This document shows positions 17,778 through 26,840 of a DNA stretch of 64,000 bases, piece after piece. The notes under the pieces were generated by a model, which was not told the DNA's origin, did no database searches, and was given only the letters and a program-made list of their open reading frames with translations. This stretch comes from Clostridiales bacterium. Lineage in GTDB: Bacteria > Bacillota_A > Clostridia > Oscillospirales > Oscillospiraceae. A program made the position numbers and the translations under genes. The stretch is taken from contig SFKX01000010.1 of NCBI GenBank assembly GCA_004553625.1, forward strand, positions 52,484 through 116,483. The letters are read 5' to 3'. The first letter of the stretch is position 1. Each line of letters starts with the position of its first letter.

Positions 17778-18940
17778 GGATAGCGGTCTACGGCGGCAGC
17801 TTCAACCCGCCGCACCCGGCGCACGTCCGGGCCGCCCGGCTGGCGTATGAGGCGCTCGGGCCGGATAAACTCCTGGTGATCCCGGCGGCGGACCCCCCGC
17901 ACAAGCGGTTGGCAGATGGCAGCCCATCGCCGCAGGAACGCTTTGAGCTTACAAAGCTGGCCTTTCGGAGCTTCCAGGAGGCCGAAATCTCGGACATGGA
18001 GCTCAAAAGGGGCGGCGAGAGCTATACCTCGGACACTGTCGCGGAGCTTGCGGCGAGGTACCCGGGGGCGGAGCTCTGGCTCGTCATAGGCACGGACATG
18101 CTCACGAGCTTCGAGCGCTGGCACGATTTCAGGGCCATCCTGAGCGCAGCGTCGCTATGCGTGCTGCCGAGGGACGAGGGTGACCTGCCTGAGATAAAGC
18201 GCTGCGCCGACAGGTTCCATGAACTGTACGGAGCGAGAGTGCAGGTGATAGACGCGGCGCCGCTGCCGATGTCCTCGTCGGAGATGCGGGAGATGCTGGT
18301 GTCCCGGCGCGGCGCGGACGTGCTTGACGGCGCGGTGTACGCGCGGATAATAAGGCTGCGCGACTACGGCGCGAAGCCCCAGCTCGCCTGGCTGCGCGAG
18401 CAGGCGTATAAGTATCTGAAACCGAAACGCATCCCGCACGTAGCGGGTTGCGAGCAGGAGGCGGCAAAGCTGGCCCGCCGCTGGGGCGAGGACCCCGGCG
18501 ACGCCGCCGAAGCGGGCATACTCCACGATATCACGAAGAAACTGACGATGGAAGAACAGTTGATATTGGCGGAGAAATATGGTATAGTGTTCGATAAATT
18601 TGAGCGGGAGAACATAAAACTCACACACGCGATCACGGGCGCGGCGCTCTCAAGGGAGCTTTTCGGCGTACCAGACAGGATATACAGCGCCATCCGCTGG
18701 CACACGACGGGCCGTGCGGACATGACGCTGCTGGAAAAGATAATCTATATTGCCGATTATATAGAGCCGACGCGCGATTTCGAGGGCGTTGAGAGGCTCC
18801 GGCAGCTTGCTTATGAGAACATTGACTCGGCCATGGCCCTGGGTCTCGAGATGAGCCTGGAGGAGCTGAGGCAGAGCGGCATAGAGCCACACGGCGCAAC
18901 TGTCAGCGCACTGGCATGGTACGGAAAGGACAAGGTGTAA
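17774..18940 (+). CDS. nadD: NadD-YqeK fusion: nicotinate-nucleotide adenylyltransferase / HD-domain Ap4A hydrolase
   Basis: The 388-residue protein joins two enzymes that are separate adjacent genes in Bacillus. Residues 1-195 or so are NadD (VYGGSFNPPHPAHVRAARLA with the HxGH-type motif as HPAH, LVIGTDML, and PMSSSEMREML), the step making deamido-NAD. Residues about 205-388 are a YqeK-type HD hydrolase (metal ligands in IPHVAGCE, AGILHDITK, HAITGA and IADYIEPTRDFEG), a family known to cleave Ap4A. There is no stop or frameshift at the join. Confidence 0.94.
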   Translation: MRIAVYGGSFNPPHPAHVRAARLAYEALGPDKLLVIPAADPPHKRLADGSPSPQERFELTKLAFRSFQEAEISDMELKRGGESYTSDTVAELAARYPGAELWLVIGTDMLTSFERWHDFRAILSAASLCVLPRDEGDLPEIKRCADRFHELYGARVQVIDAAPLPMSSSEMREMLVSRRGADVLDGAVYARIIRLRDYGAKPQLAWLREQAYKYLKPKRIPHVAGCEQEAAKLARRWGEDPGDAAEAGILHDITKKLTMEEQLILAEKYGIVFDKFERENIKLTHAITGAALSRELFGVPDRIYSAIRWHTTGRADMTLLEKIIYIADYIEPTRDFEGVERLRQLAYENIDSAMALGLEMSLEELRQSGIEPHGATVSALAWYGKDKV

Positions 18941-20292
18941 TGCAGTTCTACGGCGGAAGCGGAAAGCACTCAAAGAAGAAACCTGAGAAGGATAAACGCT
19001 ACGAGGAATACGAGGACGATTACGACTACGAGTACGAGGACGAATACGAGGATTATGAGCCCCAGCCGCGCCCGAGACATCAGACGGCGCGCAGCCGGGG
19101 GCGGGACATAAAGAGCACGAACCACACGGTCTACAGCGGCAACGGCTACGACTATGAGGACGACGTCCACTTCGCCTCGGACGACTACGTCTCGCGTGAG
19201 GAGATGCGAAGCCGCAAGCACCGCGGCCGCGGAGTGCTGGTGTTCCTGAGCGTCATACTCATACTGGCGATCGGCGGATTTGCGGCCTTCAAGATCTGGG
19301 CCAAGCCTGCCGCGGTAAATGACAACGGGCCGAATACCTACGACACCGACGACGGCAGCAGCGACAACACCATCGGCGGCGTCGAGGGAGAAGCTCCTGA
19401 ACAGGCGGACAGCAAGCGCCGTCCCGGCGTGTGGACTTTCCTGGTCAGCGGCCTGGACCGCGAGGGCCTGCACACGGATACAAACATCGTAGGTATGTTC
19501 GATACAGTCGAGGGCAAGCTGAACCTTGTGAACCTGCCCCGTGACCTGCTCATAAACATCGCCATCAGCCCCAAGCAGATGAACCAGCCCTACCCCGCCA
19601 GCATCAACAACGGCGGAGACGGCATCAGCGCCCTTCTGGACGCCGTGAAGGACATCCTGGGCTACGAGGTGGACTGCTGGGCGGTCATAGACATCCAGGC
19701 GGCGGCGGATATCGTGGACGCCATAGGCGGCGTGTACTACGACATTCCCTTCGATATGGATTGGGACGCGCCGGACCAGAACCCGCCGGTAAGCATCCAC
19801 ATCAAGCAGGGCTACCAGCTCCTGGATGGAGACGACTTCGTGAACGCCATGCGCTTCCGTATATCGAACGACGGCTCCAACACCTATATCGGCGGCGATA
19901 TAGAGAGGATACAGTTCCAGCAGAAGCTGCTCATGGCACTCGCGCGGCAGACCCTCTCGCTTGAGAACATCCCGAACCTCACGAAGATCTTTGATATCTA
20001 CGAAAAGCGCGTTGATACCAACGTCAGCGTCGGCAACCTGGCCTATTTCGCCCAGGAATTCATGAAAATAGACGCAAACAACATCACCTTCCAGACAATA
20101 CCCGGCAAGGGAGACGGCTATGCCCTCGGAAAGTCCTACGTCATCCCGTATATAGACGAGTGGCTGGTGATGCTCAATGAATACCTCAACCCGTTCACGG
20201 TGGAGATAACAAGGGAAAATATCAACATGATCTCCTACGACATGGAAACCGGTGTCTGGGACATGACCCAGGGCTATATCGCCGGACAGTGA
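18940..20292 (+). CDS. LytR-CpsA-Psr (LCP) family cell-wall ligase
   Basis: About 450 residues. The ATG at 18940 overlaps the preceding stop (TAATG). A very acidic, Tyr/Asp/Glu-rich cytoplasmic tail (about 10-85) precedes one transmembrane helix (VLVFLSVILILAIGGFAAF). The extracellular LCP domain follows, with NLPRDLLI, DAIGGVYYDIPFDM and MRFRI...GGDIERIQFQQK carrying the conserved Arg/Asp residues. LCP enzymes transfer undecaprenyl-linked glycopolymers to peptidoglycan. A TagA-type glycosyltransferase further on (31.3 kb) fits the same cell-wall polymer pathway. Confidence 0.93.
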   Translation: MQFYGGSGKHSKKKPEKDKRYEEYEDDYDYEYEDEYEDYEPQPRPRHQTARSRGRDIKSTNHTVYSGNGYDYEDDVHFASDDYVSREEMRSRKHRGRGVLVFLSVILILAIGGFAAFKIWAKPAAVNDNGPNTYDTDDGSSDNTIGGVEGEAPEQADSKRRPGVWTFLVSGLDREGLHTDTNIVGMFDTVEGKLNLVNLPRDLLINIAISPKQMNQPYPASINNGGDGISALLDAVKDILGYEVDCWAVIDIQAAADIVDAIGGVYYDIPFDMDWDAPDQNPPVSIHIKQGYQLLDGDDFVNAMRFRISNDGSNTYIGGDIERIQFQQKLLMALARQTLSLENIPNLTKIFDIYEKRVDTNVSVGNLAYFAQEFMKIDANNITFQTIPGKGDGYALGKSYVIPYIDEWLVMLNEYLNPFTVEITRENINMISYDMETGVWDMTQGYIAGQ

Positions 20293-20319
20293 GCGGCAGG
20301 GGATGAAGGGGAGATTTAT

Positions 20320-20685
20320 ATGCTGACACCGAAAGAAATAGCCGAAGCCGCGGTCAAAACTCTGGATTCCAAGATGGCGAAGGACATAAAGCTCCTGCGC
20401 ACAACGGACCTGACCGTCCTGGCGGACTATTTTGTAATCTGCACGGCGACGAGCTCCACGCACGTCAAGACCCTGACGGACGAGGTCGATAAGGCTCTTT
20501 CCGAGCTGGGCGAGCCGCCTCTCAGGCGCGAGGGATATCGCGGCGGCGGTTGGATCCTTTTGGACTTCGGCTGCGTCATCGTGCACATTTTCCAGCAGGA
20601 AATGCGCGAGTTCTACAACCTCGAGCACCTCTGGAGCGACGCGGAGGAGATAAGCCTCTCAGCCCTTCCCGGCCCTACGGTCTGA
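20320..20685 (+). CDS. rsfS: Ribosomal silencing factor RsfS
   Basis: A 121-residue protein of the RsfS/Iojap family (DIKLLRTTDLTVLADYFVIC, STHVKTLTDEV, EGYRGGGWILLDFGCVIVHIF, REFYNLEHLW). It binds uL14 and blocks subunit joining in starvation. It follows the nadD/yqeK-LCP run, a conserved order. Confidence 0.96.
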   Translation: MLTPKEIAEAAVKTLDSKMAKDIKLLRTTDLTVLADYFVICTATSSTHVKTLTDEVDKALSELGEPPLRREGYRGGGWILLDFGCVIVHIFQQEMREFYNLEHLWSDAEEISLSALPGPTV

Positions 20686-20748
20686 GCATCGAGCTCGGGT
20701 CAAAGGGGCCTGCGGTTTTGTAATAATTGAAAAGGGGAGAGCAGGAAA

Positions 20749-23295
20749 ATGGCTTACGAATTTTCCAGAATAGAGAAAAAATGGCAGAACTACTGGCTTG
20801 AAAACAAGACCTATAAGGCCGTAACTGGCGATAAAACCCGGAAAAAGTTTTATCCACTCATAGAGTTCCCGTATCCCTCTGGCGACGGACTGCACGTCGG
20901 CCACCCGAGGCCGTATACAGCGATGGACATCGTCGCGCGCAAGCGCCGTATGCAGGGCGAGAACGTGCTGTTCCCGATAGGCTTCGACGCCTTCGGCCTG
21001 CCGACGGAGAACTATGCCATCAAGAACCACATCCACCCGAGAGAAGTCACGAAGCGGAATATAGAGCGCTTCTCCAAGCAGCTGCAGATGCTGGGATACA
21101 GCTTTGACTGGGACCGTATGGTCGATACAACGGACCCCAACTATTACAAGTGGACGCAGTGGATATTCCTCCAGATGTACAAGCACGGCCTGGCGTACAA
21201 GGCGTCTATGCCCGTGAACTGGTGCACGAGCTGCAAGTGCGTGCTGGCCAACGAGGAGGTCGTAGAGGGCGTTTGCGAGCGCTGCGGCAGCCCGGTCATC
21301 CGCAAGGAAAAGAGCCAGTGGATGCTCCGGATCACCGCCTATGTCCAGAGACTCATAGACGACCTGGACGACGTGGACTATATCGAGCGCGTAAAGATAC
21401 AGCAGCGCAACTGGATAGGCCGTTCCACGGGCGCGGAGGTCGATTTCAAGGCTACGACCGGCGATATCATCAAGGTGTTCACCACCCGCTGCGACACGCT
21501 CTTCGGCGCGACGTACATGGTCCTCTCGCCGGAGCACGCGCTCGTGCGCCAGTGGCTCGAGACCGGCGCAATCACTAACCCGGACGAGGTCAAAAAGTAC
21601 CAGGCCGAGGCCGCCGCAAAGTCCGACCTCGAGCGCACGGAGCTGAACAAGGACAAGACCGGCGTGCGCACAATGGGCGTTGACGCCGTGAACCCCGTGA
21701 CAGGGGAGACCATACCCATCTTCATCTCCGACTACGTACTTGCGAGCTACGGCACCGGCGCCATCATGGCCGTCCCCGGCCACGACCAGCGCGACTGGGA
21801 GTTCGCAAAGGAGTTTGATCTGCCGATCATCGAGGTCGTCAAGGGCGGCGACGTGACGAAGGAAGCCTGGATATCCAAGGACGAGAGCGCCATAATGGTG
21901 AACTCCGGGTTCCTGGACGGCCTGAGCGTAAAGGACGCCATCCCGACCATGACGAAGTGGCTTGAGGAGAAGGGCCTGGGCCGCAGCAAGGTCAACTACA
22001 AGCTGCGCGACTGGGTGTTCTCGCGCCAGAGATACTGGGGCGAGCCCATCCCGCTGGTATACTGCGAGAAGTGCGGCTGGCAGCCTATAGACGAGTCCGA
22101 GCTGCCTCTGCTTCTGCCGGATGTGGACAGCTACGAGCCCACGGACAACGGCGAGAGCCCGCTGTCCAAGATGACCGAGTGGGTCAATACCACCTGCCCG
22201 AAGTGCGGCGGTCCCGCCCAGCGTGAGACAGATACCATGCCCCAGTGGGCCGGCTCCTGCTGGTACTTCCTGCGCTATATAGACCCCGATAACGACAAGG
22301 CCTTTGCCGGTGAGGAAGCGCTTGACTACTGGAGCCCCGTGGACTGGTACAACGGCGGCATGGAGCACACCACGCTGCACCTGCTGTACAGCCGCTTCTG
22401 GCACAAGTTCCTGTACGACATCGGCGTGGTGCCGACGAAGGAGCCCTACGCCAAGCGTACGAGCCACGGCATGATACTCGGCCTGAACCCGCACAACTAC
22501 GCGAACCTGTCCGACGATGAGCGCAGCCGGCTTCTGTCCGAGTACGGCAGCGAGGCCGAGGTGCGGAAGTATCTTGCACACAAGTATGGCGAGATGGCCG
22601 ACCACCCGATCGTCAAGATGAGCAAGAGCCTCGGGAACGTCGTGAACCCGGACAGCGTCGTGAAGGAGTACGGCGCGGATACGCTGAGGCTGTATATAAT
22701 GTTCCTGGGCGACTTCGAGAAGGCGGCGCCGTGGAATCCGAGTGCTGTCAAGGGCTGCAAGCGCTTCCTGGACCGCATATGGGCGCTGGCAGAGAAGCGC
22801 ATTGAAGGCGACGAAGGCTACTCGGCAGCCAACGAGAAGGAGCTGCACCGCTGCATCAAGAAGGTCAGCGAGGATATAGAGAACATGAAGTTCAACACAG
22901 CCATCGCCGCAATGATGACTTTGGTGAACCAGTTCTACGAGCACGCTCCCAGCCGCGGCGACATAAAAACGCTGCTGGCCCTGCTTAGCCCCTTTGCGCC
23001 GCATATGGCCGAAGAGCTGTGGGAGATACAGGGCTTTGAGGGCATAGCCAGCATGAGCGCGTGGCCGGAGTATGACGAGGCCAAGACCCTGGACGATGAA
23101 AAGGAGATCGCTGTCCAGGTCAACGGCAAGCTGCGCGGCACAGTCGTTGTGCCTGCCGGCTGTGAGGATTCTGTCGCAGTGGAGGCCGCCATGGCCGATG
23201 CGAAGGTCAAAAAGTTCACGGACGGCAACGTCATAGTGAAAACGATAGTTGTCAAGGATAAGCTGGTAAACATTATCGTGAAGCCCTCCAAGTGA
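20749..23295 (+). CDS. leuS: Leucyl-tRNA synthetase
   Basis: The 848-residue class I synthetase has PYPSGDGLHVGHPR (HIGH equivalent), a CP1 editing domain (about 225-420), zinc-binding Cys pairs, and KMSKSLGNVVNPDSVV (KMSKS). It ends in an anticodon-binding helical domain and a small C-terminal domain. The start follows AAAGGGGAGAG. The 63-nt gap from rsfS contains no T-box leader, so tRNA-sensing control is not visible here. Confidence 0.97.
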   Translation: MAYEFSRIEKKWQNYWLENKTYKAVTGDKTRKKFYPLIEFPYPSGDGLHVGHPRPYTAMDIVARKRRMQGENVLFPIGFDAFGLPTENYAIKNHIHPREVTKRNIERFSKQLQMLGYSFDWDRMVDTTDPNYYKWTQWIFLQMYKHGLAYKASMPVNWCTSCKCVLANEEVVEGVCERCGSPVIRKEKSQWMLRITAYVQRLIDDLDDVDYIERVKIQQRNWIGRSTGAEVDFKATTGDIIKVFTTRCDTLFGATYMVLSPEHALVRQWLETGAITNPDEVKKYQAEAAAKSDLERTELNKDKTGVRTMGVDAVNPVTGETIPIFISDYVLASYGTGAIMAVPGHDQRDWEFAKEFDLPIIEVVKGGDVTKEAWISKDESAIMVNSGFLDGLSVKDAIPTMTKWLEEKGLGRSKVNYKLRDWVFSRQRYWGEPIPLVYCEKCGWQPIDESELPLLLPDVDSYEPTDNGESPLSKMTEWVNTTCPKCGGPAQRETDTMPQWAGSCWYFLRYIDPDNDKAFAGEEALDYWSPVDWYNGGMEHTTLHLLYSRFWHKFLYDIGVVPTKEPYAKRTSHGMILGLNPHNYANLSDDERSRLLSEYGSEAEVRKYLAHKYGEMADHPIVKMSKSLGNVVNPDSVVKEYGADTLRLYIMFLGDFEKAAPWNPSAVKGCKRFLDRIWALAEKRIEGDEGYSAANEKELHRCIKKVSEDIENMKFNTAIAAMMTLVNQFYEHAPSRGDIKTLLALLSPFAPHMAEELWEIQGFEGIASMSAWPEYDEAKTLDDEKEIAVQVNGKLRGTVVVPAGCEDSVAVEAAMADAKVKKFTDGNVIVKTIVVKDKLVNIIVKPSK

Positions 23296-23302
23296 GTTTT
23301 GC

Positions 23303-23331
23303 TTGACATTGGCGCTCGAAATCATTATAAT
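23303..23331 (+). promoter_or_regulatory. Consensus sigma-A promoter for rpsU
   Basis: TTGACA (23303-23308) and TATAAT (23326-23331) match the consensus perfectly with the ideal 17-nt spacer. Confidence 0.8.
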
Positions 23332-23394
23332 GCATATGCTAACGGGTTAATTGCCCTTACAGCGCCGAAAGGTGTTTTGGAGGGAGGGAATAGA

Positions 23395-23580
23395 ATGTCT
23401 GAGATCTACGTTAAGGAAAACGAGTCGCTCGATAACGCGCTCAAGCGTTTCAAGCGCAGCTGCGCCAAAGCCGGCGTCCTGGCCGACCTGAGGAAGAAGG
23501 AGTACTACCAGAGCCCCAGCGTAAAGCGCCGCAAAAAGTCCGAAGCCGCCCGCAAGAACAAGAATAAGCGGTATTATTGA
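23395..23580 (+). CDS. rpsU: 30S ribosomal protein bS21
   Basis: A 61-residue basic protein with the S21 pattern (ESLDNALKRFKRSCAKAGVL, DLRKKEYYQSPSVKRRKKSE). Start at ATG 23395 after GGAGGGAGGG; an in-frame upstream extension has no family similarity. It has its own strong promoter and terminator. Confidence 0.96.
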   Translation: MSEIYVKENESLDNALKRFKRSCAKAGVLADLRKKEYYQSPSVKRRKKSEAARKNKNKRYY

Positions 23581-23585
23581 TGAAA

Positions 23586-23613
23586 AGTCCCCGCCGAAAG
23601 GCGGGGCTTTTTT
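23586..23613 (+). terminator. Rho-independent terminator of rpsU
   Basis: A CCCCGCC/GGCGGGG stem with GAAA loop (23589-23606) is followed by a T-rich tail, right after the rpsU stop. Confidence 0.9.
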
Positions 23614-23628
23614 ATTCTCAAACCTTTG

Positions 23629-23674
23629 TTGACAACTGTAGATGAACATGCTAAACTAAATCTACAAACGTAGA
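23629..23674 (+). promoter_or_regulatory. Promoter with Bla-box-like operator for the M56 protease gene
   Basis: TTGACA (23629-23634) and TAAACT (23652-23657) are 17 nt apart. Just downstream is a perfect inverted repeat with arms TCTAC (23661-23665) and GTAGA (23670-23674). It contains TACAAACGTA, one base off the TACAnnTGTA core of BlaI/MecI operators. A further TGTAGAT half-site lies inside the promoter spacer. Binding by a BlaI-type repressor is inferred. Confidence 0.5.
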
Positions 23675-23697
23675 CAATGTGCAGTGGGGGCGAGAGT

Positions 23698-26628
23698 ATG
23701 TCAGAGTGGATAATTTCATCCTCTGCGCTGATAGTTGCAATGGTGCTTCTGCGGCGCATTATGCGAGGAAAGATAAGCCTGCGGCTGCAATATGCGCTGT
23801 GGCTCATTGTGCTCGTGCGTCTGCTGCTGCCCCTGAGCTTTGGCGAAGCACGCGTCAGCGTGCAGAATGTCGTGCGTGAGGCGGACGCGAAGCTGACTTC
23901 GCAGGTCTTGACTTATGTAAACTACGAAACGCCGGACCTCTCCATCCCTGAGCCGGACCAGAATTTGGGCGAGGCGGAGCGGCAGGCGCAGTACGAGCAG
24001 AACCTTGCCGAGTACGAGGCGCAGATCGAAGCGGCGAAGGCCGAGACGGGTACGCCCGTCACACTGTCGGATGTCCTGCGCAGCGTCTGGTATGCGGGCA
24101 TGGTCCTGATGGGACTGTGGTTTCTGGCGACGAACCTGGTGTTCCGCGCGAGGCTAAGGAGAGGCAGGGAGCGCGTTGAATACGCCTGCCCGCCGCCGGT
24201 CTACGTCACGGACGCGGTTGAGACGCCCTGCCTGTTCGGCTCGGCCATCTATGTGACGCGGGAGGCGGCGGAGGACCCGGTTACGCTCCGGCACAGCGTA
24301 GAGCACGAGCTGACGCACCGCCGTCACGGCGACCAGCTCTGGGCCATTCTGCGCTGCCTTTGCCTCGTTCTGCACTGGTACAACCCGCTGGTCTGGCTCG
24401 CGGCGTCACTCTCGAGGCGTGACGCGGAGCTGGCCTGCGACGAGGCGACGATAAAGCGCCTGGGCGAAGATGAGCGCGCGGCCTATGGGCGCACGCTTAT
24501 CGGCATCGCCTGCGAAAAGCGCGCGACGCTCCTGCGCACGGCGACGACGATGAACTGCGGCAAGGCGGGGCTCCGCGAGCGCATCCTGCTCATTGCAAAG
24601 AAGCCTAAAACCGCTGTCTACGCGGTCATCATCCTCATCATCGCCGCCGTCGCAATAACCGGCTGCACCTTCACGGGCGCGCAGAAGGAGGTCACGGGGC
24701 CTGACGACACCGGCACAGTTGTGCCTTCGGACGATGCGGCGCCTTCGCCGTCGGAGGAATGGACGTCCGAGCCCGCAGAGGGCAAGGTGAGCCTCGGCGT
24801 CACGCTGACGGGCCTGTCCCCGGAGACGCCCGCCTGGTACGCGCCCGAGGCCCAGGACGAGTGGCGCGCGCTGCTGGACGAGGCCATCGCCCGGGCGCAG
24901 ACCGGGACACATGTCAGCGAGGGCGCAAATTTGCTGGGCCAGCGCATCACGGACGGCGGGCGAGAGCTGTACTTCAACACGGACGGCTCGCTGTGCAGCC
25001 TGGATGAAAACTATCTCATAAGCGCCGCCGACGCCGCGCCGTTGCGCGCGCTCATGGACGAGACGCTAAGCGACCTCGGCGTCTCCGGACACGTGCAGCC
25101 CGCGGACATACGCGGCCTGCGCTCGGCGACTTTCGAGTTCTTCGGCGGCACGGCCACGCTGACGGACGAGGCCGCGCTGGCTGAGATTGAGCGCATACTC
25201 TCGGCCTCGACGAGCACCTACCCCTCTCAGTGCGGCTTCGCCTCGGTCATGAGGCTAGAGCGCGAGGACGGCGAGGTGCTGAGCCTCGGCATGGCCGGCG
25301 ACGGCTGCGGGGCCTGGCAGTCTAACGGCTGGTTTTACAGCTATACCGGCGACAACTTCGACCTGTACTCGCTCTTTGCCGCTCAGCTCATACACGACCT
25401 GGACACGGAGACGCTCTCCGGCGGCTATTACGGCGGCGCGCTGCTGAAATACCTCGACTGGCAGCGCTGCTGCGACCTGTACGGCGAGGACGGCGCCCTC
25501 GCGCTGCTGGACCGGCTCTTTGACGCCGCAATGACGGACGAGGCCGTGCGGGGCGGCCTGCTCATGTACCTGCCCGCCCCGGAAGGCGCGCTGGCGGAGC
25601 ACTACGCGGCCCGGCTGGCCGAATTGCAGGAACAGTCGGCGGAATATACCCCCGTGCCCTGGCCGGAGTTCGTCGCCGGGCCTGCCGAGGGCGGCTATGA
25701 GTTTTGCAGCGAGGAGCTTGGCTTATCGTTCACCGTGCCTGCCGAGGTCTCGCAGAAGGTCGCCGTGGCCTCCGGCGTGAAATATAACGACCCGGACGGG
25801 ACGAGCATCACGCTCTACTACGTCCCCGAGAACGGGAGATACCCCTTCACCATGTTCTACATGGTCGCCGAGTCGCCGCGCGGGGACTTTTTCAGGCCGG
25901 ACAGCTGGTACTACTCGACCTCGACCGGCCACCCAATAGCGGCGATGAGCGAGAACAGCGTGTACTTCACGATGGGCCCGCTGGGCGGCTCTGAAATAGG
26001 CCGCGACGACCCGCTGTGGGACGACTTTATTGAGACCAGCACAGCCGTCAGCGCGGCTATAAGAGAAACCATAGTCGTTGATGATCCCTCTTCAATACCC
26101 GAACTGGACACCGCCGCCGTGTCCTCCGCCGCGGACGAACTCGCAGCGCGCGGCGATGCTGCCCTCACCCGGGCAGAAGCGGCGCAGCTGGCCTTTGGCC
26201 TGCTCTCGGCGGAGAACAAGGCAGAGGCGTATCCGCTCGATTACACCGACGTGGAGCCCGGCAGCGAGGCTGCGCAGGCCATCGCGTATCTCGCGAGCTA
26301 CGGCCTTCTGACGCGGTATTCAATGGACGGCGAGGACCTTGACGGCGGGCTGTTCCGCCCCGGCGAGGACATCAGCCGTGCGGAATTTGTCACGCTGCTG
26401 CACCGCCTGTCCTTCCAGCCCTGCCCGCTGGCTTACGGTGTGATGCTGGAAAGCATCGGCCCTGATTACTGGGCGTGTTACTATGTGGACTACGCCTGGA
26501 AGTGCGGCTGGCTGGAGCTCACCGACGGCGACATCCGCGCCGACGAGCCCATAACCTGCGCCGAGGCCGCCCAGGCGCTAAAGTGCGTAGCCGAAAACGG
26601 CTACCCCACCCCTGGCGTGGACTTCTGA
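23698..26628 (+). CDS. BlaR1-type M56 membrane metallopeptidase with large ectodomain and SLH-like C-terminus
   Basis: About 976 residues. The start is ATG 23698, after a GGGGGCGAGAG stretch. The N-terminal 320 residues or so resemble the BlaR1 sensor-protease: several membrane helices, the zinc motif HELTH (about 203-207) and the later RRDAELACDEATIKRLGE. A fourth helix (VYAVIILIIAAVAITGCTF) leads into about 640 extracellular residues. These lack the penicillin-binding domain of true BlaR1. They end (about 848-905 and beyond) in S-layer-homology-like sequence (FRPGEDISRAEFVTLLHRL), which suggests contact with the cell wall. No BlaI gene is adjacent. Confidence 0.83.
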   Translation: MSEWIISSSALIVAMVLLRRIMRGKISLRLQYALWLIVLVRLLLPLSFGEARVSVQNVVREADAKLTSQVLTYVNYETPDLSIPEPDQNLGEAERQAQYEQNLAEYEAQIEAAKAETGTPVTLSDVLRSVWYAGMVLMGLWFLATNLVFRARLRRGRERVEYACPPPVYVTDAVETPCLFGSAIYVTREAAEDPVTLRHSVEHELTHRRHGDQLWAILRCLCLVLHWYNPLVWLAASLSRRDAELACDEATIKRLGEDERAAYGRTLIGIACEKRATLLRTATTMNCGKAGLRERILLIAKKPKTAVYAVIILIIAAVAITGCTFTGAQKEVTGPDDTGTVVPSDDAAPSPSEEWTSEPAEGKVSLGVTLTGLSPETPAWYAPEAQDEWRALLDEAIARAQTGTHVSEGANLLGQRITDGGRELYFNTDGSLCSLDENYLISAADAAPLRALMDETLSDLGVSGHVQPADIRGLRSATFEFFGGTATLTDEAALAEIERILSASTSTYPSQCGFASVMRLEREDGEVLSLGMAGDGCGAWQSNGWFYSYTGDNFDLYSLFAAQLIHDLDTETLSGGYYGGALLKYLDWQRCCDLYGEDGALALLDRLFDAAMTDEAVRGGLLMYLPAPEGALAEHYAARLAELQEQSAEYTPVPWPEFVAGPAEGGYEFCSEELGLSFTVPAEVSQKVAVASGVKYNDPDGTSITLYYVPENGRYPFTMFYMVAESPRGDFFRPDSWYYSTSTGHPIAAMSENSVYFTMGPLGGSEIGRDDPLWDDFIETSTAVSAAIRETIVVDDPSSIPELDTAAVSSAADELAARGDAALTRAEAAQLAFGLLSAENKAEAYPLDYTDVEPGSEAAQAIAYLASYGLLTRYSMDGEDLDGGLFRPGEDISRAEFVTLLHRLSFQPCPLAYGVMLESIGPDYWACYYVDYAWKCGWLELTDGDIRADEPITCAEAAQALKCVAENGYPTPGVDF

Positions 26629-26650
26629 GCACGGAGACATAAAAAAGTAA

Positions 26651-26676
26651 AGCCGCCGCCCCACTGCGGGGCGGCG
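26651..26676 (+). repeat. GC-rich hairpin repeat, copy 1 (likely terminator)
   Basis: A 26-bp unit beginning AGCCGCCGCCCCACTGCGGG that folds into a perfect GCCGCCCC-type stem. It lies right after the M56 protease stop and is identical to the copy at 26807-26832. Confidence 0.75.
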
Positions 26677-26699
26677 CAGTCTGTCTAAAAAGCCTCGCA

Positions 26700-26800
26700 G
26701 AGTTTCGCGGCCGCAGCCGCGAAATAAATTGCAATCATTTTTGGCGGCGGCGTGTACGTCGCCAAAAATACTTCTCGCGGAGCGAGCGGCCTTCTTCAAC
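26700..26800. repeat. Cluster of inverted repeats between the two hairpin copies
   Basis: A TTCGCGGC/GCCGCGAA palindrome lies at about 26703-26722 and a TTTTTGGCG/CGCCAAAAA inverted repeat at about 26739-26768, with a further small hairpin near 26775. No coding capacity is evident. The arrangement resembles a REP-like composite element. Confidence 0.5.
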
Positions 26801-26806
26801 AAGCTG

Positions 26807-26832
26807 AGCCGCCGCCCCACTGCGGGGCGGCG
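26807..26832 (+). repeat. GC-rich hairpin repeat, copy 2
   Basis: Identical over 26 bp to 26651-26676. It sits just beyond the stop codon of the convergent KamA-family gene and may terminate it on the minus strand. Confidence 0.75.
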
Positions 26833-26840
26833 GCCTTCTG

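Noticed and set aside
20686..20748. T-box leader for leuS
   Set aside because: Only 63 nt separate rsfS and leuS, too short for a T-box, and no T-box core motif is present.
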